DNA from: Fortiea sp. LEGE XX443
Lineage (GTDB): Bacteria > Cyanobacteriota > Cyanobacteriia > Cyanobacteriales > Nostocaceae
Length of the DNA: 64,000 nt
Reading direction: 5' to 3'
NCBI RefSeq assembly: GCF_015206815.1
Contig: NZ_JADEXZ010000004.1
Location: 1 to 64,000, forward strand
Shown here: positions 52,301-61,655 of the stretch, one piece after another
How positions within the stretch are numbered: position 1 is the stretch's first letter
How the letters are laid out: every line of letters starts with the position of its first letter
Notes under the pieces: model-generated
What the model saw: the letters and a program-made list of their open reading frames with translations, nothing else
Database searches by the model: none
What the model was told of the DNA's origin: nothing
Program-made: the position numbers and the translations under genes

Positions 52301-54320
52301 TGTAGGAAGCACCTGTTGTTGTGCCATCAAGATTAGGGCTATCAACGTATATTCCTGCACCTGTGACGATTCTGACACCGCCTACACTATCTAAATCGTT
52401 GATGGGATTTTCTGCTGCTTTTTCTTCCCAAAAACCATTGCGGTCTGAAATACCTAAATCTGCGATCGCTTGAATCTGAGTATTACGCCATCTTTTTTGA
52501 TTTTGCGCCGGATCTGGAGAAGGCGGTTCATTCCAGTTGATGCCATTACCAGAACTATTTTTTACAAAATCTTTACCGTCTGAGCCAACGTATTGGCCGT
52601 TGAGTAACCATCTTGCTGGTAGATTGTTACCAACAAAGGTGCGATCGCCTAAATAAAGCTGAGTACCTTTTTGCTTCTGAAAGGTGGGATAAGTTGCAGA
52701 TAATCTAGTTTCATTCAGGGTAATAGTAGTACCAGTTAATTGATTACTACTGTTGATTGGTTCTCTCCAGGTTGCTTGCGGAGTTAAGCTGGCATTAATA
52801 GCTGTATAGGTACTAGCCGCTTCCGCAAAAGGTACTCGTCTTGTCCGATTCCGCAGATAAATCTCTACCTCGTCAGAAAGGACATTTTTAGCTGTATCCG
52901 CAGCATCACCAGTTTTTACTTTAGCCGCCACATTTCTTTTCACGTCATCTGGGTATCCACTGGCGTTAACAGCGGTTACTACAGCATTAGCAGTAGTAGC
53001 ACTCTGACAAGCTGTACATGCAGCCAGTCCACTTATCTTCATTTGAGCAATGCGTTGATTGTATGCTGTGTCGTTAAATCCGATTTGTGAACCACCATTA
53101 CTGCTTGTAGATTTTTCAGTACTACTAATTTGTGATGCAACGGGTGTTGTTCCAAATCCTCGATAAAGGTCAACGGTGACACTACTTTGATTTGTCGTCT
53201 GGTTAACGTTTCCCGTACCTACATTACCGCCAACACTAATTAGTCCATTTTCTTGGTTATAAAAGCAGGATGTTTGACTACTAACTTGCCGCAAAACGAG
53301 GCTACCTGTACCTCTTCCTACTAATAAGTTGCCATTTGTGTGAATTCTGCCATTCAGTAATAAATCTGTAGAACCGACGATAATTTCTAAATCATTTTCA
53401 AACCAAACAGCATTATTTGCTAGAGGAACACGACTGCGGTCTTGTTGAAATTCTAATGCGGCAACACTTTTGTTACCTTTGTATGGTTCGTATTGACTTT
53501 GGTTAGTAGTTATGGCGTTATATGCTGCTTGAGTTATCGGCACATTCACGGTGTAGACAAAAAAGCTTTTACCAAGATTACCGCTTTGAAGTTGATACCA
53601 ACTGGAGTTACCTACCAATGTTGAAAAACCAGCAGCATTGCTACACTGGGTATTTGTCAAAGCATTATCCATCGGTGGAGTTCTGGCTTCTAAACCGTTT
53701 CTTTTACGATTAAACTGCCCCGTGGAGGCGTTTCTGGTGGGTGTACGGAAATAAATTCCATAAAGAGTAAAAGTATCTTTTTTGCCGTTGTTATCTGTGT
53801 CAACAGCATATTTCCAAGCACTTTTTAAAGTTTCATCATTCTCTAATGTAGTGCTAGTTTGAATGCCAGATGTACCATTAAAATCCTCAGCTAGTTTCAG
53901 CCGAATCTCATCACCTAGACTATACTTATTTTTTGTCAAAGCATCATATAAGGCACTATCAGAGGGTGTTCCTCGTGGTAGTGTTGGGTCTTCAAGTAAA
54001 GCATCTATTTTAGCTCTAGCACGGTCAATAGCTGGAGTGGCAGCGTTGAGAACCACCTCGTTAACTCGCACATTACTAGCATTTTTAGAACGATCAAAAG
54101 ACCTAAATAAAATTGCAGTTGTTAACAAAACAACTACCAGTGCTACCATTGCTACTGTCGGCAATACAAAACCGGCATTAACAGAACTGCGTCTTCTTTT
54201 ACTAAGAAATAAAGTTCGTAGAAGCCAATTAATTTGCTTTTTAACTCTAAATAAAGAATACTTTCTAATTTGTTTGGAGAAGATTTTTATTATCTTGACT
54301 AGCTGGCGTTTTAAAGACAT
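49350..54320 (-). CDS. hpsA: HpsA, large surface/exported hps protein
   Basis: 1656 residues, the first and largest gene of the cluster. The N-terminus is basic, then GFVLPTVAMVALVVVLLTTAIL resembles a type IV prepilin segment but lacks Glu at +5 (Thr there), so processing by prepilin peptidase is unsure. The rest is a long Asn/Thr/Asp-rich extracytoplasmic region. EF-hand/dockerin-like acid loops occur at about residues 1195-1225 (DTNGDSDLDD, LNSDGDTDD) and near 1418 (DADNDGIPDLDG), suggesting calcium binding. No transmembrane helix besides the N-terminal one. hpsA heads the transcript in Nostoc punctiforme and is needed for motility and polysaccharide, but its biochemical role is open. Confidence 0.85.
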   Translation of the reverse strand: MSLKRQLVKIIKIFSKQIRKYSLFRVKKQINWLLRTLFLSKRRRSSVNAGFVLPTVAMVALVVVLLTTAILFRSFDRSKNASNVRVNEVVLNAATPAIDRARAKIDALLEDPTLPRGTPSDSALYDALTKNKYSLGDEIRLKLAEDFNGTSGIQTSTTLENDETLKSAWKYAVDTDNNGKKDTFTLYGIYFRTPTRNASTGQFNRKRNGLEARTPPMDNALTNTQCSNAAGFSTLVGNSSWYQLQSGNLGKSFFVYTVNVPITQAAYNAITTNQSQYEPYKGNKSVAALEFQQDRSRVPLANNAVWFENDLEIIVGSTDLLLNGRIHTNGNLLVGRGTGSLVLRQVSSQTSCFYNQENGLISVGGNVGTGNVNQTTNQSSVTVDLYRGFGTTPVASQISSTEKSTSSNGGSQIGFNDTAYNQRIAQMKISGLAACTACQSATTANAVVTAVNASGYPDDVKRNVAAKVKTGDAADTAKNVLSDEVEIYLRNRTRRVPFAEAASTYTAINASLTPQATWREPINSSNQLTGTTITLNETRLSATYPTFQKQKGTQLYLGDRTFVGNNLPARWLLNGQYVGSDGKDFVKNSSGNGINWNEPPSPDPAQNQKRWRNTQIQAIADLGISDRNGFWEEKAAENPINDLDSVGGVRIVTGAGIYVDSPNLDGTTTGASYNRSTYSFLPNPPAPVVTTGGIIPVWPDNMPMSSQASPTLKGDLLMRATAVYHYKVDYGIDQEPIACVSSYYDPTDATTSKNKTGLTVTPPPPATPTTVNLPWNAAAGGKSNNGIVYAYPGRSTFTTNKTLLERQAKLKFPNGRLANEPLKKALDKIGTGTTVPSTGLQLSHYSAIDTALCAISILNNEAGFATTLTNKPPHGAIKEATFLDAREAKQISASSASTNYDLDLEQRQPLEVRVTDIDLSELRGTVIATSEYLLPYSGIIYATREDALRDDSDTTSESELLSPTDFKLDPTRRPNGIRLINGKTLARKTSTDNNAYFAKEKGLILVTNLPAYIKGEFNLHIPSLTSTTELEEFTEKEPATNFYLRTTAETRFACRRNRGGCPTTNSGDYWRPATLIADSMTLLSGGYVDGVRRDGDYNLNNNTGIPINGNLDFSNLTYATISALDDTKRKRLQNGFVENYFATNASWWQTSGFPKTDAGSYARNGVTPIQRRIDDYPMYVMEICRKELIDQCTPSDWVVGFDTNGDSDLDDTFVWGDLNSDGDTDDPGETIVEKDIKTYQLGKAIITAYGSNIAGGDNILNLPNSELSWSTGFITPTTPTNTFNRNIRQRLGAGDTGGEVPLPVPNKPSGPLVAADRLYPRRVAFARNDTNQLVETTAGIYQPMGIGCPLDTTGNTFAKNGCLYAAGTLTAGTNYGLTGDSALWFRTTNSTTNPGDLTTTAVTYASDKPLFYYPPIDADNDGIPDLDGQPRLIPVLQIHRATGNAGVNQASVRTDAATVAGGDDFRANWLQIPTPSTGTTFNATFVLGNSPSRPEEVSAGLQNLVRFSEDWRNVTAKISGSFIQLKRSTYSTAPIAPILDARTSTIASATDNLSLFDYALDNYPTQNSDGVLPSYSPPDRQWGFDVGLLSEQPDLFAQRFTLPSTGRPNEFFREVGRDDVWVKTLLCAGQPASGVTYTAAVPSEYRPSGCPSIPND

Positions 54321-54703
54321 AAATGCTTTCCTGTCAAGTAGTTTGTTGCGGTTGGATTTTTTTCAATTGTGAAATTTATCTGTTGAGTGAATCTACAAGC
54401 AAAACAAAAATTTTATTGATGTTAATTTTTAATCTGTTTAACTAACTCCTCAATGCAGTAAAACACCAGAAAATCATTTTTAAGTTATATCATTACTCAA
54501 GTTTTTAGTTTTTCCGGAAAATACGGATTTTTGGGAATTATTCAATTTATTGCTGATGTGGGATAAAACACTGATGCTTCACACTAACTTTATAGAAATG
54601 TATGGCATCTGAAGGCAAATTTATGAAGATAAGTTTGGCCAGATAAAGTTAGATTACCCACCGGCAAAAGAAAACATGTCAAGTAGATAAAAAAAGCTCA
54701 ATT
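54321..54703. promoter_or_regulatory. hps cluster upstream region
   Basis: About 380 bases of A+T-rich DNA before hpsA with no gene. It must contain the hps promoter, which in Nostoc responds to hormogonium sigma factors, but I cannot point to a specific -10 or sigma box by eye. Confidence 0.35.
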
Positions 54704-54733
54704 AATTAAAAACCTCCCCAAAATGAGGAGGTT
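54704..54733 (-). terminator. Rho-independent terminator of rpmB
   Basis: On the minus strand AACCTCC, an eight- to nine-base loop, and GGAGGTT form a stem followed by TTTTTAAT. It lies 130 bases downstream of rpmB. Confidence 0.8.
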
Positions 54734-54762
54734 CATAGAACCAATATTTTTATCTAATTCAA

Positions 54763-54849
54763 GGTGAGTTCGACAAACCTCATCCCCTAACTCTCTCTAA
54801 AAGACGAAAAGTTGGGAGAGAGGCTACTACTGCTATTGTCAAATTCACT
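54763..54849. repeat. Short palindromic repeat related to 7253-7405
   Basis: GGTGAGTTCGACAA at the left and TTGTCAAATTCACT at the right are imperfect inverted ends around a CTCTCTC/GAGAGAG core. It is the same family as the element at 7253-7405, smaller. Confidence 0.5.
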
Positions 54850-54862
54850 GTGCTTTAGGGAT

Positions 54863-55099
54863 TTAGTAATGATTCAGGTTAATACCTGCTTCTTTAGCCA
54901 TTGCTTCTAAACCTTTGACTTCTAAGGTTTTAATGGCTTTGGTAGATAGCTTCAGTTTCACCCAGCGATTTCCACCTTGCCACCAAACGCGCTTACTTTG
55001 GAGGTTGGCCTGTTGAAGACGTTTTGTACGACGATGAGAGTGAGAAATTGCAAAGGCGTTATTTGCCTTTTTACCAGTTAGTTCACAGCGACGAGACAT
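54863..55099 (-). CDS. rpmB: 50S ribosomal protein L28
   Basis: 78 residues, complete: [27 protein letters not shown] at the start and [15 protein letters not shown] inside are diagnostic for bL28. Highly basic. Single-gene transcript, ending at a clear rho-independent terminator. Confidence 0.97.
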   Translation of the reverse strand: MSRRCELTGKKANNAFAISHSHRRTKRLQQANLQSKRVWWQGGNRWVKLKLSTKAIKTLEVKGLEAMAKEAGINLNHY

Positions 55100-55205
55100 A
55101 GCTAATTTTGATTTGAATACAGCCTTTCTATTTTAGGGCTTAGGAAACAGATCAGGGAGAGTTAGCTGCTAATACAGTTCAGGCTATGGGTTAGGTTTTC
55201 TCATC

Positions 55206-55236
55206 TGTAGAGACGTTGCAGCGCAACGTCTCTACA
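55206..55236 (-). terminator. GAGACG-type hairpin after htpG
   Basis: TGTAGAGACGTTGC and GCAACGTCTCTACA form a perfect 14-bp stem with a three-base loop, just after the htpG stop codon. It is of the same repeat family as the palindrome at 15032-15057. It may act as terminator. Confidence 0.6.
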
Positions 55237-55240
55237 AAGG

Positions 55241-57211
55241 TTATTTACTAGCTTGTTCTGTGAGCTTTGTCAGTACTTCATTTGAGCGCTCGACAAAAGA
55301 TTTCATTCCTTCAGCGTCAAACCCTTTCTGTGACATCAGAGCCAAATCATAAACGTGCTGACAAATTAAGTTGACTAGCTGACCGGTAGGTGACTCTGTG
55401 CCATCTTGAATAATACTGCCTTGGCTGAGAGTTGCTAGATTTTGAATTAGAGGATGGACAGTATTCACCAGCAATATATGGTCTTCGGGGAACTCTGCAC
55501 TTTGCTGCTGCATCATGGCGTTCATTTCTCGCAGGCGGCGGAGAATCTCTGGTAGCAGAACCATTGCAGGGGGTGTACCTTGGGGGTCTTCGGATTTCAA
55601 GGCTTCGGTGCGAATGTTAACTTTGGGTTTGTTGAGAGCTTTTTCAAATAGCTCTTTGATGACTTCACTCTTAGTTTTGTTGGTTTTGGGGTCAACTATT
55701 TCGCCAGCTTTATCTTGTTCCAGCAGGGTATTATCTAAGTCTGAGTCTACACGAGTAAATTTGACATCGTTATATTCCCGCTCTAGGAAGTTGATGAAGT
55801 GGGTGTCGATGAAGGAGTCCATAAACAGGACTTCCAAGCCTTGATTTTTGTGTAGTTCTATGTATGTGGATTGGCTGGCTTCATCGGTGCTGTAGAAAAC
55901 GCGGTTCTCGTGGCGTTCTTTGTTGCGTTCTAAGTATTCTTTGATGGTAGTGTAGGGTGAACTGCTGGATGTCGTAGGGATGACATCTTGCCAAGCATCC
56001 CCTTCTTGGGATTGTACTTCAACTGCGGGAGTTTCAGCAGCTTTTTGGGCGAAGTCGGCGGTGCTGCGGAAAACGATGATATCTTCAACTTGTTTTTTGA
56101 ATTTTTCGTCGTTGAGAGCGCCAAATTTGACGAAAGTGCCGAGATCCTTCCAAGTATTAATGTACTGCTCGCGGTCGTCGCGGTAAAGTTCTTTGAGGCG
56201 ATCGCCTACTTTCTTCGCTATATAATCGCCGATTTTGCGGACGGTGCGATCGCCTTGTAAGGCACTACGTGATACGTTCAAAGGAATATCACTACTATCA
56301 ATTACACCCCGCATGGGTGTGAGGAATTGGGGTATGATTTCTTCGCAATTGTCGCTGACAAAAACTTGATTGCAGAATAATTTAATTTGCCCTTTAGTTA
56401 CATCCACATCTGGGCGCATTTTCGGGAAATACAGAATGCCGTTGATAATAAAGGGATAATCTGTGTTCAGATGTACCCACAGCAACGGTTCTTCGTGGAA
56501 AGGATACAGATAGCGATAAAACTCTAAATAATCTTCTTTGGTTAAACTACTGGGAGACTCTCGCCAAGGTGCTTGTTGTCTATTTAATACTTCACCATCC
56601 AGTTTAATAGGTACTGGCATGAAGTCGCAGTATGTCTTGACTAAATTTTGAATTCGTGCTGATTCTAAATATTCTTCCTCATCTGACATCAGAGTGAGGG
56701 TGATGGTAGTACCACGAGTGGTGCGGGGAGACTCTTCTAAAGTAAATTCTGGCGAACCATCACAACTCCAATGAACTGCTTGCGCTCCTTCTTTATAAGA
56801 TAGGGTATCGATTTCTACCTTTTGCGCCACCATAAAAGAAGAGTAGAAACCTAAACCAAAGTGACCGATAATTGGTTGGTCTGCTTTTCCTTGATATTTG
56901 TGGATAAATTCTTCCGCACTAGAAAAAGCAACTTGGTTAATATATTTTTTGACTTCCTCTGCTGTCATCCCAATACCGTTATCGGTAATGGAAAGAGTCT
57001 TTCTATCTTTGTCAATGGCAAGTTGAATTTCTGGTTCGTCGATGTCGCCATTGTATTCTCCGGCGCGGGATACCATTTTTAGCTTTTGGATAGCGTCTAC
57101 AGCATTGGAGACTAGTTCCCGCAGGAAGATTTGATGATCTGAGTAGAGGGACTTCTTGATAATCGGGAAAATATTTTCAGTATGTATACTGATAGTGCCT
57201 TGTTCTAGCAT
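55241..57211 (-). CDS. htpG: Molecular chaperone HtpG (Hsp90)
   Basis: 656 residues. ATP-dependent cytosolic Hsp90 chaperone; in cyanobacteria it supports tetrapyrrole and phycobilisome proteins and stress tolerance. The GHKL ATPase domain has FLRELVSNAVDAI, ITDNGIGMT and IIGHFGLGFYSSFM. The middle domain has GVIDSSDIPLNVSRSALQ. The C-terminus has the dimerisation region (PLIQNLATLSQG). Somewhat divergent at the C-terminal half as is usual in cyanobacteria. ATG 57211, MLEQGTISIHTENIFPIIKKSLYSD, is standard. Confidence 0.96.
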   Translation of the reverse strand: MLEQGTISIHTENIFPIIKKSLYSDHQIFLRELVSNAVDAIQKLKMVSRAGEYNGDIDEPEIQLAIDKDRKTLSITDNGIGMTAEEVKKYINQVAFSSAEEFIHKYQGKADQPIIGHFGLGFYSSFMVAQKVEIDTLSYKEGAQAVHWSCDGSPEFTLEESPRTTRGTTITLTLMSDEEEYLESARIQNLVKTYCDFMPVPIKLDGEVLNRQQAPWRESPSSLTKEDYLEFYRYLYPFHEEPLLWVHLNTDYPFIINGILYFPKMRPDVDVTKGQIKLFCNQVFVSDNCEEIIPQFLTPMRGVIDSSDIPLNVSRSALQGDRTVRKIGDYIAKKVGDRLKELYRDDREQYINTWKDLGTFVKFGALNDEKFKKQVEDIIVFRSTADFAQKAAETPAVEVQSQEGDAWQDVIPTTSSSSPYTTIKEYLERNKERHENRVFYSTDEASQSTYIELHKNQGLEVLFMDSFIDTHFINFLEREYNDVKFTRVDSDLDNTLLEQDKAGEIVDPKTNKTKSEVIKELFEKALNKPKVNIRTEALKSEDPQGTPPAMVLLPEILRRLREMNAMMQQQSAEFPEDHILLVNTVHPLIQNLATLSQGSIIQDGTESPTGQLVNLICQHVYDLALMSQKGFDAEGMKSFVERSNEVLTKLTEQASK

Positions 57212-57470
57212 GGTTTGTAATTTTGGATGATAGTATCTGAAATTTTATGCTTGTGGCGCATACACCTTGGTCTACTGCACTTAGGGGTAAATCCAGATAG
57301 TACAGCCAGCCATGATACCAATTAGGATTTTAAAAGCATACCTTAAGCGATGTCTACGACGGGCTGCGCCTACGCTCCTTATTTCAGGATTGTTTCCCCT
57401 CAAGGTATGATTCGGATGTCCCTACCTTTCAGAAAGTACTGTTAGGATAGCCCGTGCTGAGTGAATAATG

Positions 57471-58112
57471 TTAATTATTGCTGGTAGTTTTTTCCAAGAC
57501 TAAAAAGTAGTGGTATGGATTCATCGGTTCGATAAATTCTTGTTTAACAGTCAAACCAGCATTGGTAATTGAGTTTAAAATCCGTTTTTTGGGATAGTCT
57601 TTTAAGCCTACTTCCCAATAATGCTGATTAGATACAGGTTTATTACTCCAGAATTTGGGAATTTTGAGTGATAAATATCTTGATCTTGGTATATCAGAAA
57701 GCCTAAATTGCATTGCTAAATATATACTGTTATGTGGTAGCGAAATTACTAAATATTTCTTGGTAGATTCTGCAAGTTTTTTCAAAGCTTGTTCTGACTG
57801 TTCATAAGGTAAGTGTTCTAAAACTTGAAACAGTACAATTGCATCAAATTTGTCTTTTGGTAATGCAAAATCTGTTGCTAAGTCTAAAGTTATATCTGGG
57901 TTGAGATCAGGGTCAATATCTGCTGTATTTACTTCATAGCCATTGCGCTTGAGAATATCTGTTAATAATGAATTGTAAATTCCAATTTCTAAAACATTTT
58001 TAACTTTATTACCGAGGGAAAATATCAAGCGCAGCTGATGATGATAACTTATGAATCTGTCTTTTGATAAATACTCTGATTTTTTCAGGTCTAATGATGT
58101 GATTAGCTGCAT
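57471..58112 (-). CDS. Class I SAM-dependent methyltransferase
   Basis: 213 residues. VKNVLEIGIYNSLLTDILKRNGYEVNTADIDPDLNPDI shows the SAM-binding GxG-like motif I (EIG) and the acidic residue after beta-2. AIVLFQVLEHLPYEQSEQAL is the methyltransferase type 11 hallmark. Substrate unknown. A lone gene between htpG and the CcmS-like gene. Leader MQLITSLDLKKSEYLS gives a natural start. Confidence 0.8.
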   Translation of the reverse strand: MQLITSLDLKKSEYLSKDRFISYHHQLRLIFSLGNKVKNVLEIGIYNSLLTDILKRNGYEVNTADIDPDLNPDITLDLATDFALPKDKFDAIVLFQVLEHLPYEQSEQALKKLAESTKKYLVISLPHNSIYLAMQFRLSDIPRSRYLSLKIPKFWSNKPVSNQHYWEVGLKDYPKKRILNSITNAGLTVKQEFIEPMNPYHYFLVLEKTTSNN

Positions 58113-58282
58113 AAAAATTACCTGCCTAACCTAGTTTTGGGGAGTATCCGATTCAAGTTTTCCCGCAAAATGACTTTAAGTAACAGTCTAAGACAGAAAT
58201 CGCTATTCACTTGTGACTCAACTAAGATATATTACATAAACAAGTGGTAAAATTACGTTAGCTTTCTTTATAGAAGTTAAAC

Positions 58283-58711
58283 TTAACTGCACAAATTTTC
58301 GTTCATTCGTTGTTCTAGCAAATCGAGTAACCCATCCACATCTTTACCAAGTTGCTCAAAACAATCAGACGGTGCTTGTTCTGGTGTGAACTGAATTAAC
58401 TTCACCTCACCCTTGCCAATACCAATCATCAACACTTCCACTTCTGGCTGATGATGTTCAATAATTCCCAAAATTTCTTGCAGGCGATTTTCGACGTTAC
58501 TATTTAATTTTTCTATTGCTTCTTTGGGACAATAAACAAAATGTGGTGTTGGCTGTAAATCTATGCCGATAGTACCCTGACTGTTGCCATTTTGTAACCA
58601 TAATCCCCAAGATAACGCCGCCAATTCTTGTTGATTAGTTTTCACAAATTTATTCAACTGGCTACGCCACTTACTATCTCCCGATTCCGACTGGGTACTA
58701 CCAAACATCAT
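58283..58711 (-). CDS. CcmS-like small acidic protein (carboxysome chaperone?)
   Basis: 142 residues. The block TNQQELAALSWGLWLQNGNSQGTIGIDLQPTPHFVYCPKEAIEKLN, then EVEVLMIGIGKGEVKLIQF, matches what I recall of the cyanobacterial family named as beta-carboxysome assembly chaperone CcmS. I am not certain, and no carboxysome gene lies beside it. Soluble, alpha/beta. Start ATG 58711 (MMFGST) or the next Met. Other readings would be a conserved hypothetical protein. Confidence 0.5.
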   Translation of the reverse strand: MMFGSTQSESGDSKWRSQLNKFVKTNQQELAALSWGLWLQNGNSQGTIGIDLQPTPHFVYCPKEAIEKLNSNVENRLQEILGIIEHHQPEVEVLMIGIGKGEVKLIQFTPEQAPSDCFEQLGKDVDGLLDLLEQRMNENLCS

Positions 58712-58776
58712 GATTAATTCGTAATTTGTAATTTGTAATTAAGGCAGGAATATTTCTTTGCGCCTCTGTGTGAGAA

Positions 58777-60585
58777 TTATCTCAAACCTGACTGTACACG
58801 CCACAAACTAGCGTAAATTCCATTTTTCTCCAGTAATTCTGCATGGGTTCCTGATTCCACTAATTGTCCGTATTCCATGACATAAATGGAATCGGCATTA
58901 CGGATTGTGGAAAGACGATGTGCGATCGCAATTGTGGTTCTATCAACTGTAATCTTTTCGAGCGATCGCTGGATAGCGGCTTCGGTTTCATTATCCACGG
59001 CTGAGGTAGCTTCATCTAAAATCAAAATTGGTGGATTTTTTAACACTGCACGAGCGATCGCAATTCTTTGGCGTTGTCCGCCAGATAACTTTTGTCCTCG
59101 TTCCCCAACAATTGTCTCATAACCTTGGGGCAGATTTTGAATAAATTCGTGGGCTTCTGCTACCTTGGCGGCGGTAATTATTTCTGCTTCCGTAGCATCA
59201 AAGCTGCCATAGGCAATATTTTCTGCTACTGTACCATGAAACAAAAATACATCTTGACTGACTAAGCCAATGCAACGGCGTAAATCGCGCAAGTTTAAAT
59301 CTTGGATATCAATCCCATCTACAATAATGCTTCCGGTTTTCACCTCGTACAACCGTAATAACAGCTTGACGAGTGTGCTTTTACCTGAACCCGTAGAACC
59401 AACAATAGCGATCGTTTTGCCTGCGGGGATTTGCAAAGATAAATTTGTAATTACCGGAAATCTATCTTTATAGGCAAAAGTGACATCTTTAAATTCTACT
59501 TCGCCGCGCACATTATCCACAGGCAAAGCTACATTCCCTGGATGAATTGTAATCGGAGTATCCAACAAATTCATCACGCGATTAGTAGAAGCCATTGCTC
59601 GTTGATATTGGTCAAAGGTATCGCCTAATCTAGTTAAAGGCCATAACAAACGTTGGATTAAAAATACCAACACACTGTAAGTCCCTACAGTTATTTTGCC
59701 AGCAACAGCAGCCAGTCCGCCATACAATAGTAATGCGGTAAAGCCCACTAAAATCAACATCCGAATTAGGGGTACAAATGCAGCCGAAAGTTTAATTGCT
59801 TTAGCGTTACTTTTTCTATAACCTTCACTATCTTCGGCTAAACGTGAACTTTCATAATCTTCGGCGGTGAAACTTTTAATAGTAGTAATCCCGCTCAAAT
59901 TATTTACCAGCCGTGCATTTAAATAACCTACCTTTTCCCGCACATCAGCATAGCGTGGTGCAAGCAACCGTTGAAAAGCAAAGGAACCCCAGAGGATAAA
60001 TGGCATTGGTGACATTGCCATCCACGCTACACTAGGAGCCAATATAAAGAAAGCACCACCTATAATTATTACCGTAGTGGCAACTTGGATAATATCATTT
60101 GCTCCCACATCCAGAAAACGCTCTAGTTGGTTAATATCATCACTAAGGATGGACATCAAACCGCCAGTGCTGCGTTCTTCAAAATAAGCTAATTCCAAAT
60201 CTTGCAAATGTTTGTAGGTATCTAGCCGCAGGTTATGCTGAATGTTCTGCGCTAAATTACGCCAAATTTGAGCGTATGCGTACTCAAAAATTGACTCTAG
60301 TATCCAAATAATGACAGTGAGTAGGGAAATAATCAAAAATTGTCCAAAGACATCTTTTACACCCAACTGGGCAATGATAGAATCCTGCTGTTTTACTACT
60401 ACATCCACGGCCACGCCAATTAATGCTGGTGGAGCCAAATCAAAAAGTTTATTGAGGATAGAGCAAGCAATAGCCAGCCAAATTTGTTGACGATACTGGT
60501 GTCCGTAGTCAAGCAGGCGGTGGAGGGGATGCACTGAATGTCTACGCTTTTTTAATATCTGATGAGAATTAAATGCTATAGCCAC
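58777..60585 (-). CDS. ABC exporter, fused membrane and ATPase domains
   Basis: 602 residues. The N-terminal half is a type 1 exporter membrane domain with six helices ([33 protein letters not shown]). The ATPase has Walker [12 protein letters not shown]-loop [13 protein letters not shown], signature LSGGQRQR, Walker [10 protein letters not shown] and H-loop IAHRLST. Homodimer-type half exporter; lipid or peptide export is possible, substrate unknown. It is divergent from the SPFH gene; their starts are about 140 bases apart. Start ATG 60585 is tentative. Confidence 0.9.
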   Translation of the reverse strand: MAIAFNSHQILKKRRHSVHPLHRLLDYGHQYRQQIWLAIACSILNKLFDLAPPALIGVAVDVVVKQQDSIIAQLGVKDVFGQFLIISLLTVIIWILESIFEYAYAQIWRNLAQNIQHNLRLDTYKHLQDLELAYFEERSTGGLMSILSDDINQLERFLDVGANDIIQVATTVIIIGGAFFILAPSVAWMAMSPMPFILWGSFAFQRLLAPRYADVREKVGYLNARLVNNLSGITTIKSFTAEDYESSRLAEDSEGYRKSNAKAIKLSAAFVPLIRMLILVGFTALLLYGGLAAVAGKITVGTYSVLVFLIQRLLWPLTRLGDTFDQYQRAMASTNRVMNLLDTPITIHPGNVALPVDNVRGEVEFKDVTFAYKDRFPVITNLSLQIPAGKTIAIVGSTGSGKSTLVKLLLRLYEVKTGSIIVDGIDIQDLNLRDLRRCIGLVSQDVFLFHGTVAENIAYGSFDATEAEIITAAKVAEAHEFIQNLPQGYETIVGERGQKLSGGQRQRIAIARAVLKNPPILILDEATSAVDNETEAAIQRSLEKITVDRTTIAIAHRLSTIRNADSIYVMEYGQLVESGTHAELLEKNGIYASLWRVQSGLR

Positions 60586-60712
60586 TGTCTTTTACAATTG
60601 CGTGCTATTGATATTAACACGACAGACAGAAATATCTCACGTTTGTACCTTGAGACAGACTCAGCAGGACAAGGACGTGTCACCATAATACAGGAGTTGC
60701 CGGAAAATTCAA

Positions 60713-60718
60713 AAGGAG
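60713..60718 (+). promoter_or_regulatory. Ribosome binding site deciding a TTG start
   Basis: AAGGAG eight bases before TTG 60727, with no nearby ATG in frame. Confidence 0.65.
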
Positions 60719-60726
60719 ATACAACC

Positions 60727-61575
60727 TTGAAGAGTCAGCAATTAGGAAATTGGCAAACTAGTGTTTTGGGAATATTGTTAGCAATAGTGGTGATCATTGG
60801 ACTAAATTCCTTTATCATTATCAATCCAGGACAAGCAGGCGTGATTAGCATTTTAGGTAAAGCTAGAGATGGCGCTTTATTGGAGGGGATTCACTTGAAG
60901 CCACCGCTTATTTCCGTGATCGATGTGTATGATTTGACAGTGCAGAAATTTGAAGTCCCAGCCGAAAGTTCTACAAAGGATCTGCAAAATTTATCTGCGA
61001 GATTTGCGATTAACTTTCGCATTGATCCCTCACAAGTTGTTGAGATAAGAAGAAAACAAGGAACTTTAGAAAATATAGTATCGAAAATTATTGCCCCCCA
61101 AACCCAGGAAGCTTTTAAAATAGCAGCTGCTAGAAGAACAGTAGAAGAGGCGATTACCAAACGCAGTGAATTAAAAGAAGACTTTGATCACGCTTTAGGC
61201 GATCGCTTAGATAAATATGGAATAGTTGTGTTAGATACTAGTGTAGTTGACTTGACTTTTTCACCCGAATTTGCAAGAGCAGTAGAAGAAAAACAAATAG
61301 CCGAACAACGCGCACAAAGAGCCGTTTATGTAGCGCGAGAAGCTGAACAAGAAGCACAGGCAGAAATTAATCGTGCTAAAGGTAAAGCAGAAGCACAAAG
61401 ACTTTTAGCTGAAACACTCAAAGCCCAAGGCGGACAATTAGTTTTACAAAAAGAAGCAATTGAAGCATGGAAAACAGGCGGAGCGCAAATGCCGAAAGTT
61501 CTAGTTATGGGTGATAAATCACAAAGTAGTGTACCCTTCATCTTTAACCTAGGAAATGTTCAAAACCAACCATAA
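60727..61575 (+). CDS. SPFH/Band-7 (prohibitin-like) membrane protein
   Basis: About 282 residues from TTG 60727, preceded by AAGGAG eight bases upstream; the ATG at 60562 lies inside the divergent ABC gene and was rejected. One N-terminal membrane helix (SVLGILLAIVVIIGLNSFIII) is followed by the SPFH domain (PGQAGVISILGKARDGALLEGIHLKPPL; VQKFEVPAESSTKDLQNL) and a long C-terminal coiled coil (EEKQIAEQRAQRAVYVAREAEQE). Prohibitin-like proteins form ring scaffolds at membranes and protect FtsH substrates. Full length for the family. Confidence 0.9.
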   Translation: MKSQQLGNWQTSVLGILLAIVVIIGLNSFIIINPGQAGVISILGKARDGALLEGIHLKPPLISVIDVYDLTVQKFEVPAESSTKDLQNLSARFAINFRIDPSQVVEIRRKQGTLENIVSKIIAPQTQEAFKIAAARRTVEEAITKRSELKEDFDHALGDRLDKYGIVVLDTSVVDLTFSPEFARAVEEKQIAEQRAQRAVYVAREAEQEAQAEINRAKGKAEAQRLLAETLKAQGGQLVLQKEAIEAWKTGGAQMPKVLVMGDKSQSSVPFIFNLGNVQNQP

Positions 61576-61655
61576 TTTGGGTAAATTATCCAAGTAACTT
61601 CCACTGTGTTCACCTCACACACCAAGGCAAAATCTAAAAAACCATCATCCAATTT

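Noticed and set aside
53863-54372. Plus-strand 169-codon frame opposite hpsA
   Set aside because: It is the reverse complement of the hpsA N-terminal coding region; hpsA has the signal-like segment and the cluster context.
60562-60726. N-terminal extension of the SPFH gene
   Set aside because: It begins inside the divergent ABC gene and has no ribosome site, while AAGGAG precedes TTG 60727.
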